Positions 1 through 8,905 of a DNA stretch of 64,000 nt are shown piece after piece (positions within the stretch are counted from its first letter, which is position 1; each line of letters opens with the position of its first letter). The notes beneath the pieces were generated by a model that worked only from the letters and a program-made list of their open reading frames with translations, made no database searches and was not told the DNA's origin. The position numbers and the translations under genes were made by a program. Source of the stretch: Pseudalkalibacillus hwajinpoensis (GTDB lineage: Bacteria > Bacillota > Bacilli > Bacillales > Guptibacillaceae); the NCBI RefSeq assembly GCF_039851965.1, contig NZ_CP156674.1:1178001-1242000 (forward strand). Reading direction: 5' to 3'.

Positions 1-1146
1 TTCGTAAAAACGAGGAAGCAGACTGCATAAGGTGGTCTTTCCTGCGCCGGATGGCCCCACAAAGGCAATGGTTTCTCCAGGCTGTATCGTTAAACTAATA
101 TGGTTAAGGACAGGGTGGTGCCCCTCGTAGCCGAACGAGACATCCTTGTAGTGGATGACTCCCGATAAATCCATTTCAATCGCATCTTCAGCATCCTGGA
201 TATCAGGGTCCGTGTCTATGATTTCTGTGTAACGCTTAAAGCCAGCAATCCCCTTTGGATAACTTTCAATAACCGCGTTAATTTTTTGGATCGGACCGAT
301 TAGAATATTCGATAGGAGTATAAAGGCGACGAACTCCCCGTATGTTAATTCGCCAGAAATCACATAATAGGTACCGAATAGTAAGGTGAATAGGGTAACA
401 ATTCTCATTAACAGATAATTGGCCATCACATTTTGCGCCATGATTTTGTAGGATTGCAGCTTTGTTAGACGGTAGCTCTCATTATTCTCTCTGAACTTCT
501 CCTGTTCATGTTTTTCATTAGCAAACGCCTGAACAACGCGGATCCCACCGATACTGTCCTCTACTCTTGAATTGATTTCCGCAACATCCTGGAACATTCT
601 CCGAAACGTTGTTGTCATTTTCTTGTTAAAGTAGATGGCTAGAATAATCAGAAGTGGAATGACGATGAATGATAGGAGCAAGCTTCCAGTTAATGCTCAG
701 CATTAATCCAAAGGATCCTAAGAGAGTCATAATGGCCACAAATACATCTTCTGGTCCATGATGCGCTACCTCTCCTATCTCCTCAAGATCCTTCGTTAAG
801 CGTGAAATACTATGCCCTGTTTTACTATTATCATAATAACCAAATGATAGCTTTGCATATGGGGAAACAACTTCTGACGCATGTCAGTTTCAATATTTAT
901 ACCTAGCTTATGGCCCCAATATGTAACAATGTAGTGTAATCCAGTATTAAGTAAATAAATGAACAGCAAGCCAGCACATGCCAGCAGGATAATGCTCCAA
1001 TTCCCTTCTGGAAGCAAGCGATCAATCACCTGATTAACAGCGAGGGGAAAAGCGAGTTCTAATATCCCTACAACAATGGCAGAAACAAAATCAAGGATGA
1101 AAAGCCATTTATAGGGCCGATAGTATGAAAAGAATCTTGAAACCAA
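1..1146 (-). pseudogene. ABC exporter (fused permease-ATPase), two frameshifts, cut by window start
   Basis: Half-transporter of the ABC exporter family: an N-terminal six-helix membrane domain followed by a nucleotide-binding domain; the Walker A motif GPSGAGKTT is encoded near bases 15-55. The N-terminus (MVSRFFSYYRPYKW...) resembles B. subtilis YgaD, and the substrate is unknown. The reading frame changes twice. Near base 853 one A is missing from an A-run (the frame resumes as KLSFGYYDNSKTG). Near base 678 it shifts again, resuming as LLSFIVIPLL. All conserved blocks are present, so the gene is either a young pseudogene or intact with base-calling errors. The C-terminal part of the ATPase lies outside the window. 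Confidence 0.85.
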
Positions 1147-1436
1147 ACGAGGACCTCCTTCTTACGTAATCAATCAACTTGGCGAGTCTTTTCGAACCAG
1201 TTCTCTTCCATCATACTTCATGACAATCTTATTTACATGAATTGTTTTGTGAAATAGTAGATTATATCCTTATTAATCTTCTACAACCATGGAGAATGAA
1301 CTTTTGTATCTAATTAACTTTACCATTGTGATCAAAATAGAGTACAAGTATTTACACATCTTCAAATAGAGAGAGCCCTCCAGCGATAGGTTGACGGAAG
1401 AACGAATGAAATTAGCAATTACCGCTAGGATAGGGT

Positions 1437-1540
1437 TATTCAAGGATGTAGACGGGAAGAATTGAAGAAATTAGATGAACTAATTAACGAAGCAGAGCCA
1501 ATAAAAAGACGCCAGACTGATTACTTCAGTTTAACGTCTA
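1437..1540 (+). other. Short orphan coding-like fragment
   Basis: The 430 bases between the exporter and the DinB gene hold no full gene. A short open stretch here reads RREELKKLDELINEAEPIKR and ends in a TGA. A stretch just upstream in another frame (LTEERMKLAITARIGLF) could be its broken N-terminus. The composition is protein-like but I recognise no family. It may be a gene remnant. Confidence 0.25.
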
Positions 1541-1575
1541 CTTGGTACTGAATAATAGAGTTTGACTTTTTACTG

Positions 1576-2091
1576 CTACCCTTGTTCTGGATAAGCTAAA
1601 AATCGATTGATATCTGATGCCTTAATGAGATCTGTGTCCGGTGGTTCATAGCCAAGGTGGCGAGCCATCCAAACAATTTGCCCTTTATGGTGGAATTCAT
1701 GGGTAGTTGTGTGAGTAAACAGCCACAAAATAGAGAACTCTTCCTCATCTTGCTGTTCAGAATCAGATCGGCTGATCTTCTCTTCATGCCGTCCTTCAAA
1801 TTCATCTAAAAACCGATAAACGAGTTGATCGACACCTTCGAATAGCTCTCTCATCTCACTCACCTCCACAACCTGGTTAGGACGCTTCGAAAAGTCATGG
1901 TCTTTCAAGCTGAATTTACCCAACCAGTAGTAGTAGCATTCCGCAGTGTGTTGATGAAGAGATCGAATCGATTTCCCATCAAACGTGTCTATTTCTTTCA
2001 AATAATCATCCTGGTTTATCTTCTCACAAAAATGAAAAAGTAACTTTCTTGTATGCTTGATCCAATCATATTGTTCTTTCAAAAGATTCAT
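1576..2091 (-). CDS. DinB-family metal-binding protein
   Basis: About 171 residues, the usual length for DinB/YfiT-like four-helix-bundle proteins. Histidines in LHQHTAECYYYW near residue 50 and in HTTTHEFHHKGQI near residue 130 fit the family's three-histidine metal site. Members are often thiol-dependent transferases or of unknown role, so the substrate cannot be given. The start is the ATG preceded by AGGAGGAAAAGCC; an upstream in-frame ATG lacks a ribosome site. It appears to be monocistronic. Confidence 0.85.
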   Translation of the reverse strand: MNLLKEQYDWIKHTRKLLFHFCEKINQDDYLKEIDTFDGKSIRSLHQHTAECYYYWLGKFSLKDHDFSKRPNQVVEVSEMRELFEGVDQLVYRFLDEFEGRHEEKISRSDSEQQDEEEFSILWLFTHTTTHEFHHKGQIVWMARHLGYEPPDTDLIKASDINRFLAYPEQG

Positions 2092-2211
2092 GGCTTTTCC
2101 TCCTGTAGTCATTACGTAGATTAGATGGAGACTTGAGTCTCTTAACGTCTCTATTCCTTCTCGCCTTTTAGCTAAACCTTCCTAACATAACGGAGAAAAA
2201 ACCTTCATCTT

Positions 2212-2700
2212 TTAGTATTTGAGCTTTTTCAAAACAAAATAGCTGACACAACTACCCCCTACAACGACGATTATTACTTTTGTCACAATACTAAAGTAGT
2301 CATACTTCCCGCCACCGTATTCCCCTCTTCTTAACGCTTTCTTGAATACACCGTCACTTACCTCAACTGCAATGGCTTCGTCGGTATTTATATTTTGTAT
2401 GGACCAATAATTCGTGCCTTTCTCGTATGCATTCGAAAAGTTGCCAGCATATGTTTCCATATCTGAATATCTAGTTACCTGCCCAATTTTACGATCAACT
2501 TCTGATACCTTTTCATCAACCACTTCATACATGTACCCGTTCCAGACGACAAACGGGTATTCCCAGGAAGTAGCAAACGTGGGAGCCGGAAATAGATTGC
2601 TAAGCGCCAGGCTAACCAGAAAAACGAGCTGTAAGGAATGCTTACCTCTCAAACCATCAAAAAGCCCTTTCTCCATAGGTGCATTATCATATAAATTCAT
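2212..2700 (-). CDS. Hypothetical membrane-anchored protein
   Basis: About 162 residues of unknown function. A hydrophobic segment at residues 20-42, ending in an Ala-x-Ala-like FATS, suggests a signal peptide or signal anchor. A second hydrophobic helix (VTKVIIVVVGGSCVSYFVL) lies at the C-terminus, followed by lysines, leaving an outer domain of roughly 95 residues. The start is the ATG eight bases after AGGAG. No family was recognised. It is followed closely on its 5' side by a cysteine hydrolase gene in the same direction, with a short gap that would allow co-transcription. Confidence 0.6.
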   Translation of the reverse strand: MNLYDNAPMEKGLFDGLRGKHSLQLVFLVSLALSNLFPAPTFATSWEYPFVVWNGYMYEVVDEKVSEVDRKIGQVTRYSDMETYAGNFSNAYEKGTNYWSIQNINTDEAIAVEVSDGVFKKALRRGEYGGGKYDYFSIVTKVIIVVVGGSCVSYFVLKKLKY

Positions 2701-2727
2701 TACTTCAGCTCCTAAAATCACATTAAG

Positions 2728-3294
2728 TTAATCTTTCGGAAGCTCCATATCACTTATCAGCTGCTCAGTTGAAAAAATCGTAGCGAATTCCTCGTGCAGC
2801 GTAGCTAGTGTAATGTCATGGATGCACTCAGGCTTATGATAAATTCCATTTTGATCCGTTAATCCGTAAGCTGCCGTTGCATCTGAGATTAGAAACGTTT
2901 TAAAACCTAAATTACCACTCATCCTTGTTGTTGTTGAAACACAATGAGGCGTTGTTAAACCTGTTATCACGACCTCATTTATATGACTTTCGTTTAAGTG
3001 CTCTTGTAACCTGGTACCAATAAAAGCGCTATTCACTTTCTTCGTAAAAATAACCTCATCAGCATTTGGTTTCACAATGCTTTTAATCTTAAATCCTTTA
3101 TGTTTAGGGTGGAAAACTGAGTCTTGGTCATCAGACTGATGTTGTATATAAATGACTGGGTACCCTTTCTCTCTCCATAATTCTAGTATCCTTCTAATGT
3201 TGCTTTCAGCTTCAATGTTATTCCGCTCTCCCCATTTACTGTCTTCAAAAGCTTCCTGAACATCGACGATCACTAAGGCTTTGTTTGGCTTCAT
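2728..3294 (-). CDS. Isochorismatase-fold cysteine hydrolase
   Basis: About 188 residues with the family's triad visible: Asp in IVDVQEAF, Lys in FTKKVNSAF and the nucleophile Cys in TTPHCVSTT. Members hydrolyse amides or vinyl ethers such as nicotinamide or isochorismate; the substrate cannot be read from sequence. The start is the ATG seven bases after AGGAGG; the open frame extends eleven codons further without a ribosome site. A second, only moderately similar member lies at 48372-48932. Confidence 0.88.
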   Translation of the reverse strand: MKPNKALVIVDVQEAFEDSKWGERNNIEAESNIRRILELWREKGYPVIYIQHQSDDQDSVFHPKHKGFKIKSIVKPNADEVIFTKKVNSAFIGTRLQEHLNESHINEVVITGLTTPHCVSTTTRMSGNLGFKTFLISDATAAYGLTDQNGIYHKPECIHDITLATLHEEFATIFSTEQLISDMELPKD

Positions 3295-3387
3295 GATGCA
3301 TCCTCCTCTTATTAAGTATTTAAGCACGATTCTTTTCCATTCATTTTAGCATAATTATCCATTTATATTTTTTGCTCTAGTAGATAT

Positions 3388-3417
3388 AAAAAAGATGAAT
3401 TCTCATAAAAGAATTCA
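3388..3417 (-). terminator. Rho-independent terminator of the two-component operon
   Basis: Perfect 8-bp stem AGAATTCA/TGAATTCT with a six-base loop, followed on the minus strand by six T residues. It lies just past the sensor kinase stop. Confidence 0.85.
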
Positions 3418-3426
3418 CCTCTCCGC

Positions 3427-4773
3427 TCATCTCACAGGCAATCGGACAGTAAATGTGCTCCCTGCGCCTTCTTCACTTACTACTTTGATTGTCCCATTAT
3501 GATTCTCAACTAGTTCTTTCGCAATCGATAATCCAAGTCCGGTCCCACCCGTTTCTCTCGAGCGGTTTTGATCAACACGATAAAAGCGTGAAAAGATTTT
3601 ACTCTGCTCATTATGTGGAATACCGATTCCAGTATCAGAAACGTTTAGCGAAACAACATTATCCTTTTGCGTTAATTCAACAGTTACTCGTCCTTCCGAT
3701 GTGTAGCGAAGGGAGTTCTCGATTAAAATAACTGCAATTTGCCTGAGCTGCTCTTCATCTCCTGAAAGGGTGACATCTTGCTTAAGAATTCCTGAAATGG
3801 GCACCTGATGATTTCCTTCAAACTGGCTGATGACTTCATCAACAACTGCTGTAACATTAACCTTTTCCTGTTTACTATCCTGGTGTTCATTTCTGGCGAT
3901 GGTGAGCATTTGCTCAAGAATCCGCTTCATGCGGGCGCTCTCATCATCTAGGGCCTGGATGGATTGCTCTAATACATTTGGATCATCCTTCCCCCATCGT
4001 TTAATCAAGTTAAGATGGCCGCGAAAGGCGGTTAAAGGGGTTCTAAGTTCGTGAGAGGCGTTCGAGACGAAGCTCTTCTCCCGCTCAAATTGTTCCTCTA
4101 GTTGTTGCAGAAGCTGATTGAAAGTACCTGCAAGCTCCTTCAATTCTTTTGGACTTTCCGGTTCAGGTATCCGCTTCTGCAAATCTGCGGACCCTCTCAT
4201 CATACCAACTTCATCTGTAATGAGTAAAAGAGGGTGCAGACTCTTTTTCGTTAGATGGTAAATCAGAAATGACCCCAGAACGATGCTCAAAATTCCTGTA
4301 ATAAGGAGGATGTAGAAAATCAGTTGAAGAAACTCGAGCTCTTCTTCCAGATGAACTTTAATGTTTATCACGCCATTTGCTCGAAACGGTACGTCACTTC
4401 TATAAAATAACCCTTCCTCGCTGTTCCATATAAACTGGTCAAACCACGGCAGGGTCACTTCATCTTCTTTATCAAGGGTTTCATCTTCACCTCGTGAACG
4501 AGCGAGCACGTCACCGTTCTGGCTAATTTCTACATAGTAATTTGCATGATCTGGATATAGTACTTCATCAAGCGCTTCCTGTAATTCATCATCACCCGTA
4601 ACGATGACAAGTTTCTCTTCGATTGCCTGCAGCTCGTCCTGTGTTCGTTCAAACAGGAAAAAATTAATTGCACCGAGTACAATGATCCCAATGATGAGAA
4701 GGGCGATCACAAACTGCCACACATACCATGAAGTAAATTGATGAAGCAGTGATTTATTCCGTTGTTTCTTCAA
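3427..4773 (-). CDS. Sensor histidine kinase (YkoH-like)
   Basis: About 448 residues. Order: transmembrane helix near 20-42, an extracellular sensor of roughly 120 residues, a second helix (LIFYILLITGILSIVLGSF), HAMP, then the DHp domain with phospho-acceptor His in SHELRTPLTAF, and an HATPase with N-box ENSLRYT, G1 DTGIGIP and G2 GGTGLGLS. The start is chosen as TTG because AGGGGG sits seven bases before it; the longer open frame would overlap the regulator gene. It should phosphorylate the regulator encoded 22 bases upstream. The pair resembles YkoGH; the signal is unknown. Confidence 0.9.
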   Translation of the reverse strand: MKKQRNKSLLHQFTSWYVWQFVIALLIIGIIVLGAINFFLFERTQDELQAIEEKLVIVTGDDELQEALDEVLYPDHANYYVEISQNGDVLARSRGEDETLDKEDEVTLPWFDQFIWNSEEGLFYRSDVPFRANGVINIKVHLEEELEFLQLIFYILLITGILSIVLGSFLIYHLTKKSLHPLLLITDEVGMMRGSADLQKRIPEPESPKELKELAGTFNQLLQQLEEQFEREKSFVSNASHELRTPLTAFRGHLNLIKRWGKDDPNVLEQSIQALDDESARMKRILEQMLTIARNEHQDSKQEKVNVTAVVDEVISQFEGNHQVPISGILKQDVTLSGDEEQLRQIAVILIENSLRYTSEGRVTVELTQKDNVVSLNVSDTGIGIPHNEQSKIFSRFYRVDQNRSRETGGTGLGLSIAKELVENHNGTIKVVSEEGAGSTFTVRLPVR

Positions 4774-4795
4774 GATGCTTCCCCCTGACTGTCGC

Positions 4796-5491
4796 TTATG
4801 AGGAACGGAGGATATAACCAATTCCTCTAACTGTATGAATTAATGTTGGCTCATAATGACGATCAAGCTTGTTTCGAAGGTAGCGTATGTAGACGTCGAC
4901 TACATTCGTCTCTCCTGCGAAATCATAACCCCAAACAGCGGAGAGAAGCCATTCACGGCTTAGTGCTTCTCCCTCATGTTTTAGTAGAAACACTAATAAA
5001 TCGAATTCCCTTTGCGTCAGATCAATCTCATCATTTTCACGCCTCACGCGTCGACTTTTCAAATCAACCTCAAGATTTTCGATTTTCAATATATCCTCAT
5101 TTGGTCTATCCCTTGATTTGGACCTTCTCATCACTGCTCGGATTCTTGCGAGTAATTCTTCAATTTCAAATGGTTTCGTAATGTAATCATCCGCACCGCG
5201 ATCAAGTCCGATTATTTTATCTCCGACATAATCACGCGCTGTTAGAATAATGATTGGAACATCACTTGCTTTCCTGATCCGCCTGCAGACTTCAAGCCCA
5301 TCAAGCTTTGGTAGCATCCAATCCAATAGAACAACGCTATATTCTTGTTCACGAAAGCGATTCATCGCTTCTTCGCCATCTTTCGCTGTGATTACGTCGT
5401 ACCCTTCATGTTCAAGCTCTAACTGAATAAAGCGAATGACATTTATTTCATCTTCTACAAGCAAGATCGATTCTTTTTCCATTACCTTCAC
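4796..5491 (-). CDS. OmpR-family response regulator (YkoG-like)
   Basis: 231 residues. The receiver domain has the acidic pocket (VEDE), phospho-acceptor Asp in LLDWMLPKLDG, and Lys in ITKPFEIEELL. A winged-helix DNA-binding domain follows (LTQREFDLLVFLLKHEG, ending TVRGIGY). First gene of a two-gene operon with the kinase. The divergent PepSY gene shares its upstream region, which carries four ATGAG/CTCAT pentamers at 11-base steps, the expected layout for dimers of an OmpR-type regulator. Confidence 0.92.
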   Translation of the reverse strand: MKVMEKESILLVEDEINVIRFIQLELEHEGYDVITAKDGEEAMNRFREQEYSVVLLDWMLPKLDGLEVCRRIRKASDVPIIILTARDYVGDKIIGLDRGADDYITKPFEIEELLARIRAVMRRSKSRDRPNEDILKIENLEVDLKSRRVRRENDEIDLTQREFDLLVFLLKHEGEALSREWLLSAVWGYDFAGETNVVDVYIRYLRNKLDRHYEPTLIHTVRGIGYILRSS

Positions 5492-5552
5492 CTCTCAAGT
5501 CAACTCTCCTTTTATTGTATCGATCCTTAAACAGATATTCATCTAAAAGAAA

Positions 5553-5590
5553 ATGAGAATTTCATGAGAATACCCTCATCCTATTCTCAT
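5553..5590. promoter_or_regulatory. Ordered operator: four ATGAG/CTCAT boxes 11 bp apart
   Basis: ATGAG occurs at 5553-5557 and 5564-5568, and its complement CTCAT at 5575-5579 and 5586-5590. All four start exactly 11 bases apart, so two direct repeats face two others on one face of the helix. The site lies between the divergent regulator and PepSY genes. It is a probable binding site for the neighbouring response regulator. Confidence 0.7.
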
Positions 5591-5668
5591 CCCTGTATCC
5601 TTTTTTTATCAGATTCTTTCCGTATCATAATAATTGTAAGATCACCAATCACATGAGGAGGAAGTATT

Positions 5669-6049
5669 ATGAATATAAAAAAATCATTAATCATCGGAGG
5701 AGTAACACTTGGACTTGTAGGGGGAGGCTTCCTTTATCAAGGAACGGACGGAATGGAAAATGTCCTTGCTAATGAGAACGAAAGCAAGCTAGCAGAAGAA
5801 GCGAAAATAACACAGGCAGAAGCTGAGAAAATTGCAACAAAAGAAGTTTCTGGTGAAGTAGTTGATAAAGAAGTAGAGAAAGAAAAGAACACAATTGTTT
5901 ACGAATTTGAGATAAAAACCGAGTCAGGTGAAGAGGAAGTAGAAGTAGACGGTATGAATGGAAAAGTACTCAACGTTGAAGTAGACGTTGAGTATGATGA
6001 CAAAGAAGACGACGATGATCAGGATGAGAATGAAGAGTCAGCTCAGTAA
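5669..6049 (+). CDS. Secreted PepSY-domain protein (YkoI-like)
   Basis: 126 residues. An N-terminal hydrophobic signal or anchor (residues 6-24) is followed by one PepSY domain, ITQAEAEKIATKEV to GKVLNVEV. The tail is strikingly acidic (DDKEDDDDQDENEES). PepSY domains are thought to restrain peptidases or act in envelope sensing. The start has GAGGAGG seven bases upstream. Placement opposite a YkoGH-like system matches the B. subtilis ykoGH-ykoI neighbourhood, so it is probably a target, and perhaps a feedback partner, of that system. Confidence 0.85.
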   Translation: MNIKKSLIIGGVTLGLVGGGFLYQGTDGMENVLANENESKLAEEAKITQAEAEKIATKEVSGEVVDKEVEKEKNTIVYEFEIKTESGEEEVEVDGMNGKVLNVEVDVEYDDKEDDDDQDENEESAQ

Positions 6050-6061
6050 TATGTCTATAAA

Positions 6062-6104
6062 CATAGAAAATGCTCAGATGCTTATAATCTGAGCATTTTC
6101 TATG
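6062..6104. terminator. Long bidirectional hairpin after the PepSY gene
   Basis: Perfect 18-bp stem (arms 6062-6079 and 6087-6104) with a seven-base loop just past the PepSY stop. The T-tract is weak, but the stem is strong enough to stop or protect transcripts. Confidence 0.75.
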
Positions 6105-6133
6105 TTCACATATTTATTGTCTGTTCTAACTAC

Positions 6134-6176
6134 TCTAAAACCCTCATTTAATAGTGATGGTTTTAGAGCTTTTTTC
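6134..6176 (+). terminator. Second terminator downstream of the PepSY gene
   Basis: Arms CTCTAAAACC and GGTTTTAGAG pair across about 16 bases and are followed by CTTTTTTC on the plus strand. It acts as a backup to the hairpin at 6062. Confidence 0.7.
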
Positions 6177-6215
6177 TTAGTGAAAAAGCACCTTTAGGTT
6201 ATTCTCCAGACCTTG

Positions 6216-6431
6216 TTAACCAACATCCTTTGCTTTCCTCACTCTAGAATGCCTGTATAGTGAGTTATAGATAATCATCGAAAAAGCATAACAAATTGCT
6301 ATAATGACAAAAGCGATCAAATACCCCTGTTGAAGCAGGAATAAGCCAATAACAATGAAAAGTAAGACTGCTACAAGGTTAACCATCATATTACTACGTG
6401 TGATCTTCTCTTTTGTGATAGAATGATTCAT
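6216..6431 (-). CDS. Small two-helix membrane protein
   Basis: About 71 residues with two hydrophobic helices (MMVNLVAVLLFIVIGLFLL and LIAFVIIAICYAFSMII) and a basic C-terminus (YRHSRVRKAKDVG). No domain is recognised. The start is taken at MNHSITKEK, behind an AGGTGG-type site. Its function is unknown and it stands alone between terminators. Confidence 0.55.
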   Translation of the reverse strand: MNHSITKEKITRSNMMVNLVAVLLFIVIGLFLLQQGYLIAFVIIAICYAFSMIIYNSLYRHSRVRKAKDVG

Positions 6432-6705
6432 TTTCACTCCACCTCTTTTCATCAAGAATACGTAATCCTCTTGTCAGCCACCATAAATTGACCAATCTTC
6501 TCTTTTCCAACCCCTCACTAATTCTACGAGTACAATTAGTAAATGTTTCATTTATCTTACAATTCATTCTTCTGTACCATCTTTTCCTAATCCGCTCCAC
6601 CTTCCTGACCCTTCCTCCCCATTCCCACCTACCTATGATTTAAATAGGTAACTTGACTTTTCACTCTTCAATCCACTGAAGGCACTAGATCAGATAGGAA
6701 ACATT

Positions 6706-6774
6706 GGACAGAGAATGACTACCTTTACAGTGCTGACAATAACGCATCAGTACTGTAAAAGTAGCCGTCCACTT
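6706..6774. other. Imperfect long inverted repeat
   Basis: CTACCTTTACAGTGCTGA pairs with TCAGTACTGTAAAAGTAG with two mismatches, and outer GGAC/GTCC segments extend the stem. It lies downstream of the YvrJ gene on the minus strand and lacks a clear T-run, so its role is uncertain. Confidence 0.4.
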
Positions 6775-7246
6775 TACTGAAGTATACTGAGACCGTCTTA
6801 GGGGTCCACCGTATCACCCGATTTGAACGCTTGAATTCCTTCAACAGCGCGCTTTCTACACATCAAACCAGTCCAATGTGCGTCGTCTGCGTGCTGCTAC
6901 CCGTACCGTAGTACGCCTGGTTACCTTGCCGAACCGTAAGGGCCGTTCTCGCCATAGCTTCTCACCACAGAAACCGGGAACTGCGTTTAGCCTGAGAACG
7001 CTGAATTTTCTGCATCGGCTTCAGCTCACCTGGCAAGTTTAGTTTTGAAACGTGTGGTAGACCTTCCACGTTTTGAACAACGGCACACTTTAAGAAACCT
7101 CACCATCTTCAATTTTAAATAGAGGATGGGAAGCCGTTGTTCGATATGAAGTTTGAGCGTGCTGTTATGTATGGCATTTCACAGGGAAAGCGAGAGAGGT
7201 TCATCCTGATGAACCTCAACTACTTTTCCACGGGGTAACCCGTCTT
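6775..7246. other. Non-coding or decayed stretch downstream of the YvrJ gene
   Basis: No convincing gene in 470 bases. It is noticeably more G+C-rich than its surroundings at about 6800-7000. A perfect 10-bp hairpin (GAGGTTCATC/GATGAACCTC) sits at 7198-7219. On the minus strand there are only short open stretches, for example one beginning MARTALTVRQGNQ and one reading CAVVQNVEGLPHVSKLNL, in different frames. These may be remnants of a further gene of the YvrJ operon. Confidence 0.35.
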
Positions 7247-7399
7247 TTAATTTGAACGGTTCGTGTTCAAGTGATCTGGCAGCTGTAGAATCGTATCGTT
7301 CAGCGTATCGAGCTTCTGTTCAATGCGATGTAGCAAATACAGCGTGACTACAATCGGAAAGCCAACGTCGCTGATCAGTGTCATCCAGGACTCCATCAT
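7247..7399 (-). CDS. YvrJ-family small protein
   Basis: About 50 residues beginning MMESWMTLISDVGFPIVVTL, one membrane helix followed by a polar helix, as in the YvrJ family. The start follows GGAGGGGAA. Third gene of the conserved DUF1659-DUF2922-YvrJ set. Biochemical function is not established. The single-helix design is holin-like, but that is only an analogy. Confidence 0.8.
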   Translation of the reverse strand: MMESWMTLISDVGFPIVVTLYLLHRIEQKLDTLNDTILQLPDHLNTNRSN

Positions 7400-7468
7400 T
7401 TCCCCTCCCTGTTCGTTTATGGTTGGCCATCGTGAAAGAGGAAGGACTACTGTCCTCCCTCTACTCAA

Positions 7469-7687
7469 TTACCCGATCACGATGTCGTTCTCATTACGCT
7501 CGATGATACGAGCGCCTTTCTTCGCGACAATATTACCACCACTTGTACTAAAGCAATTCTGTGCGATCACAGCATCCATCGCAGCAGAAACCGCTACAGG
7601 ATTTACAAGTTCAACTGGATCGCTCAGTGTGATAGAGAACGGTTTGTTGAACGCGGTGTTGAATTGAAGCTCAAGTGTTTTAGCCAT
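7469..7687 (-). CDS. DUF2922-family protein
   Basis: 72 residues (MAKTLELQFNTAFNKPFSIT...), full length for DUF2922, with the family-typical pattern of a strand-rich front and IIERNENDIVIG end. AAGGAGG lies upstream of the ATG. Lies between DUF1659 and YvrJ genes in one minus-strand operon. Function unknown. Confidence 0.85.
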   Translation of the reverse strand: MAKTLELQFNTAFNKPFSITLSDPVELVNPVAVSAAMDAVIAQNCFSTSGGNIVAKKGARIIERNENDIVIG

Positions 7688-7724
7688 TGAGGATTACCTC
7701 CTTTCTAGTAGAATAGGTTTTCAA

Positions 7725-7943
7725 TTACGCTTGAAGATCAGATGAATCATTGCGCTCAACTGCGAACAGGCTGTGCTGCTGTAGTGGTGCTAGTGCCTGT
7801 GCAACTGCGAAAATCGAATCTGTTGTTGCGGATGGCTTGATGTTGTTGAAGTTCTTGCTGCGAAAGATCGTCTTGCCGTTTTCATCAACGCCAACGTCCA
7901 GAACCATACGAGGTTGCGTTTCCATGAGAGATGCTGTTGCCAT
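7725..7943 (-). CDS. DUF1659-family protein
   Basis: 72 residues (MATASLMETQPRMVLDVGVD...), full length for DUF1659. Its start is the ATG behind AAAGGAGGTGATTCAC; three extra upstream codons lack support. First gene of the DUF1659-DUF2922-YvrJ operon. The two DUF families resemble each other and are usually adjacent, suggesting a joint but unknown role. Confidence 0.85.
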   Translation of the reverse strand: MATASLMETQPRMVLDVGVDENGKTIFRSKNFNNIKPSATTDSIFAVAQALAPLQQHSLFAVERNDSSDLQA

Positions 7944-8019
7944 GTGAATCACCTCCTTTCATCCTATATATCGATTTGAAAGTGGAAAAAGGGGCATGGT
8001 GCAAAAAAAATCTCCACAC

Positions 8020-8052
8020 AAAAAAGGCCGATCCCTGAAATGGAATCGACCT
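8020..8052 (-). terminator. Terminator of the TetR gene
   Basis: Minus-strand stem AGGTCGATTCC / GGATCGGCCT (with mismatches) runs into TTTTTTG, about 90 bases past the TetR stop. Confidence 0.65.
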
Positions 8053-8143
8053 CTCATCGTACTGAATGTATTGTAGTGTTATATGAAGTAATGATCAGTT
8101 GACTTCTCCCCTCTAATGCAGGCAGTACTAGAGGAGTACATTT

Positions 8144-8737
8144 CTAACAGCCCTGAACCCCGCTCCAAAAAACTACCCAAGCGTTACTAAGGCGCTCCTC
8201 ATGCTCCCCTTCAGAGTAATAGAATAATTGTTCAAACGTTCCATCAAGAAGGCAAAGATAAGCATCAATGACTTTATCTTCTTCAGCCTGAATATCACCT
8301 CTTTGCTTCCCATCCTTCACAATTTCAATTAATACCTCTGTTAAGGCTTCTTCAGATTTAATAAATTGTTCATTAAGTGTATCTTTCACTTCTAACGGCG
8401 GAAAGAGCATGAACCTCTTAAATAGAAGGCCAAGGTCTTCATTTTTCAGATAAGTTGAATTGTCTTTCAACAACCAATATAACTGCTGTTCCGTAGTCAT
8501 ATTACTATACTTATCAACTTTTTCCCTTAGAAATTCCCGGTAATCGCGATTCACTTTCTGGAGCATAGCAAGAAAGAGATCTTCCTTACTATCAAAATGG
8601 GCATAAAGTGAGGGTTTCTTAATTCCAACTATTTTTGCAATTTTGCTGAGCGATGTACCTTCAAACCCGTTTCTCGCAAACAATGGAAGAGCTGCTTTTT
8701 CAATTTTTTCAATAATAGGGGTAGTTGCTTGTGGCAT
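8144..8737 (-). CDS. TetR/AcrR-family regulator
   Basis: 197 residues. The N-terminal helix-turn-helix is clear (FARNGFEGTSLSKIAKIVGI KKPSLYAHFDSKEDLF, residues 20-55), followed by a ligand-binding helical domain with no recognisable ligand signature. No efflux or enzyme gene is directly adjacent, so the target is unknown; the upstream A+T-rich region contains an imperfect TACT...AGTA dyad. The ribosome site AAAGGAG lies about 12 bases upstream, a long spacing. Confidence 0.88.
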   Translation of the reverse strand: MPQATTPIIEKIEKAALPLFARNGFEGTSLSKIAKIVGIKKPSLYAHFDSKEDLFLAMLQKVNRDYREFLREKVDKYSNMTTEQQLYWLLKDNSTYLKNEDLGLLFKRFMLFPPLEVKDTLNEQFIKSEEALTEVLIEIVKDGKQRGDIQAEEDKVIDAYLCLLDGTFEQLFYYSEGEHEERLSNAWVVFWSGVQGC

Positions 8738-8825
8738 ATATGGGTCACTCCTTTAGTCAGGATTACAAATACTCTCTAGTACTTTACTATATTAATTCTA
8801 TTTCGTAAAAAGCTGTTCCATATGT

Positions 8826-8860
8826 AAACACCGTTCGAAGCAAGTTCGAACGGTGTTTTT
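8826..8860. terminator. Strong bidirectional terminator
   Basis: Perfect 14-bp stem AAACACCGTTCGAA / TTCGAACGGTGTTT with a five-base loop and T-run, between the TetR promoter and the decayed gbsB gene. Confidence 0.85.
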
Positions 8861-8905
8861 AAACTTATATAACTATTTATCTATTAGAAAGAATACCGAC
8901 ATTAA

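Noticed and set aside
1..1146. The exporter as two separate genes
   Set aside because: Translation in all frames shows one continuous ABC exporter with two frame changes, and no start or ribosome site for a second gene.
6394..6600. A 68-codon frame overlapping the small two-helix protein gene
   Set aside because: Arg/Trp-rich, no ribosome site, and out of frame with the better supported gene.
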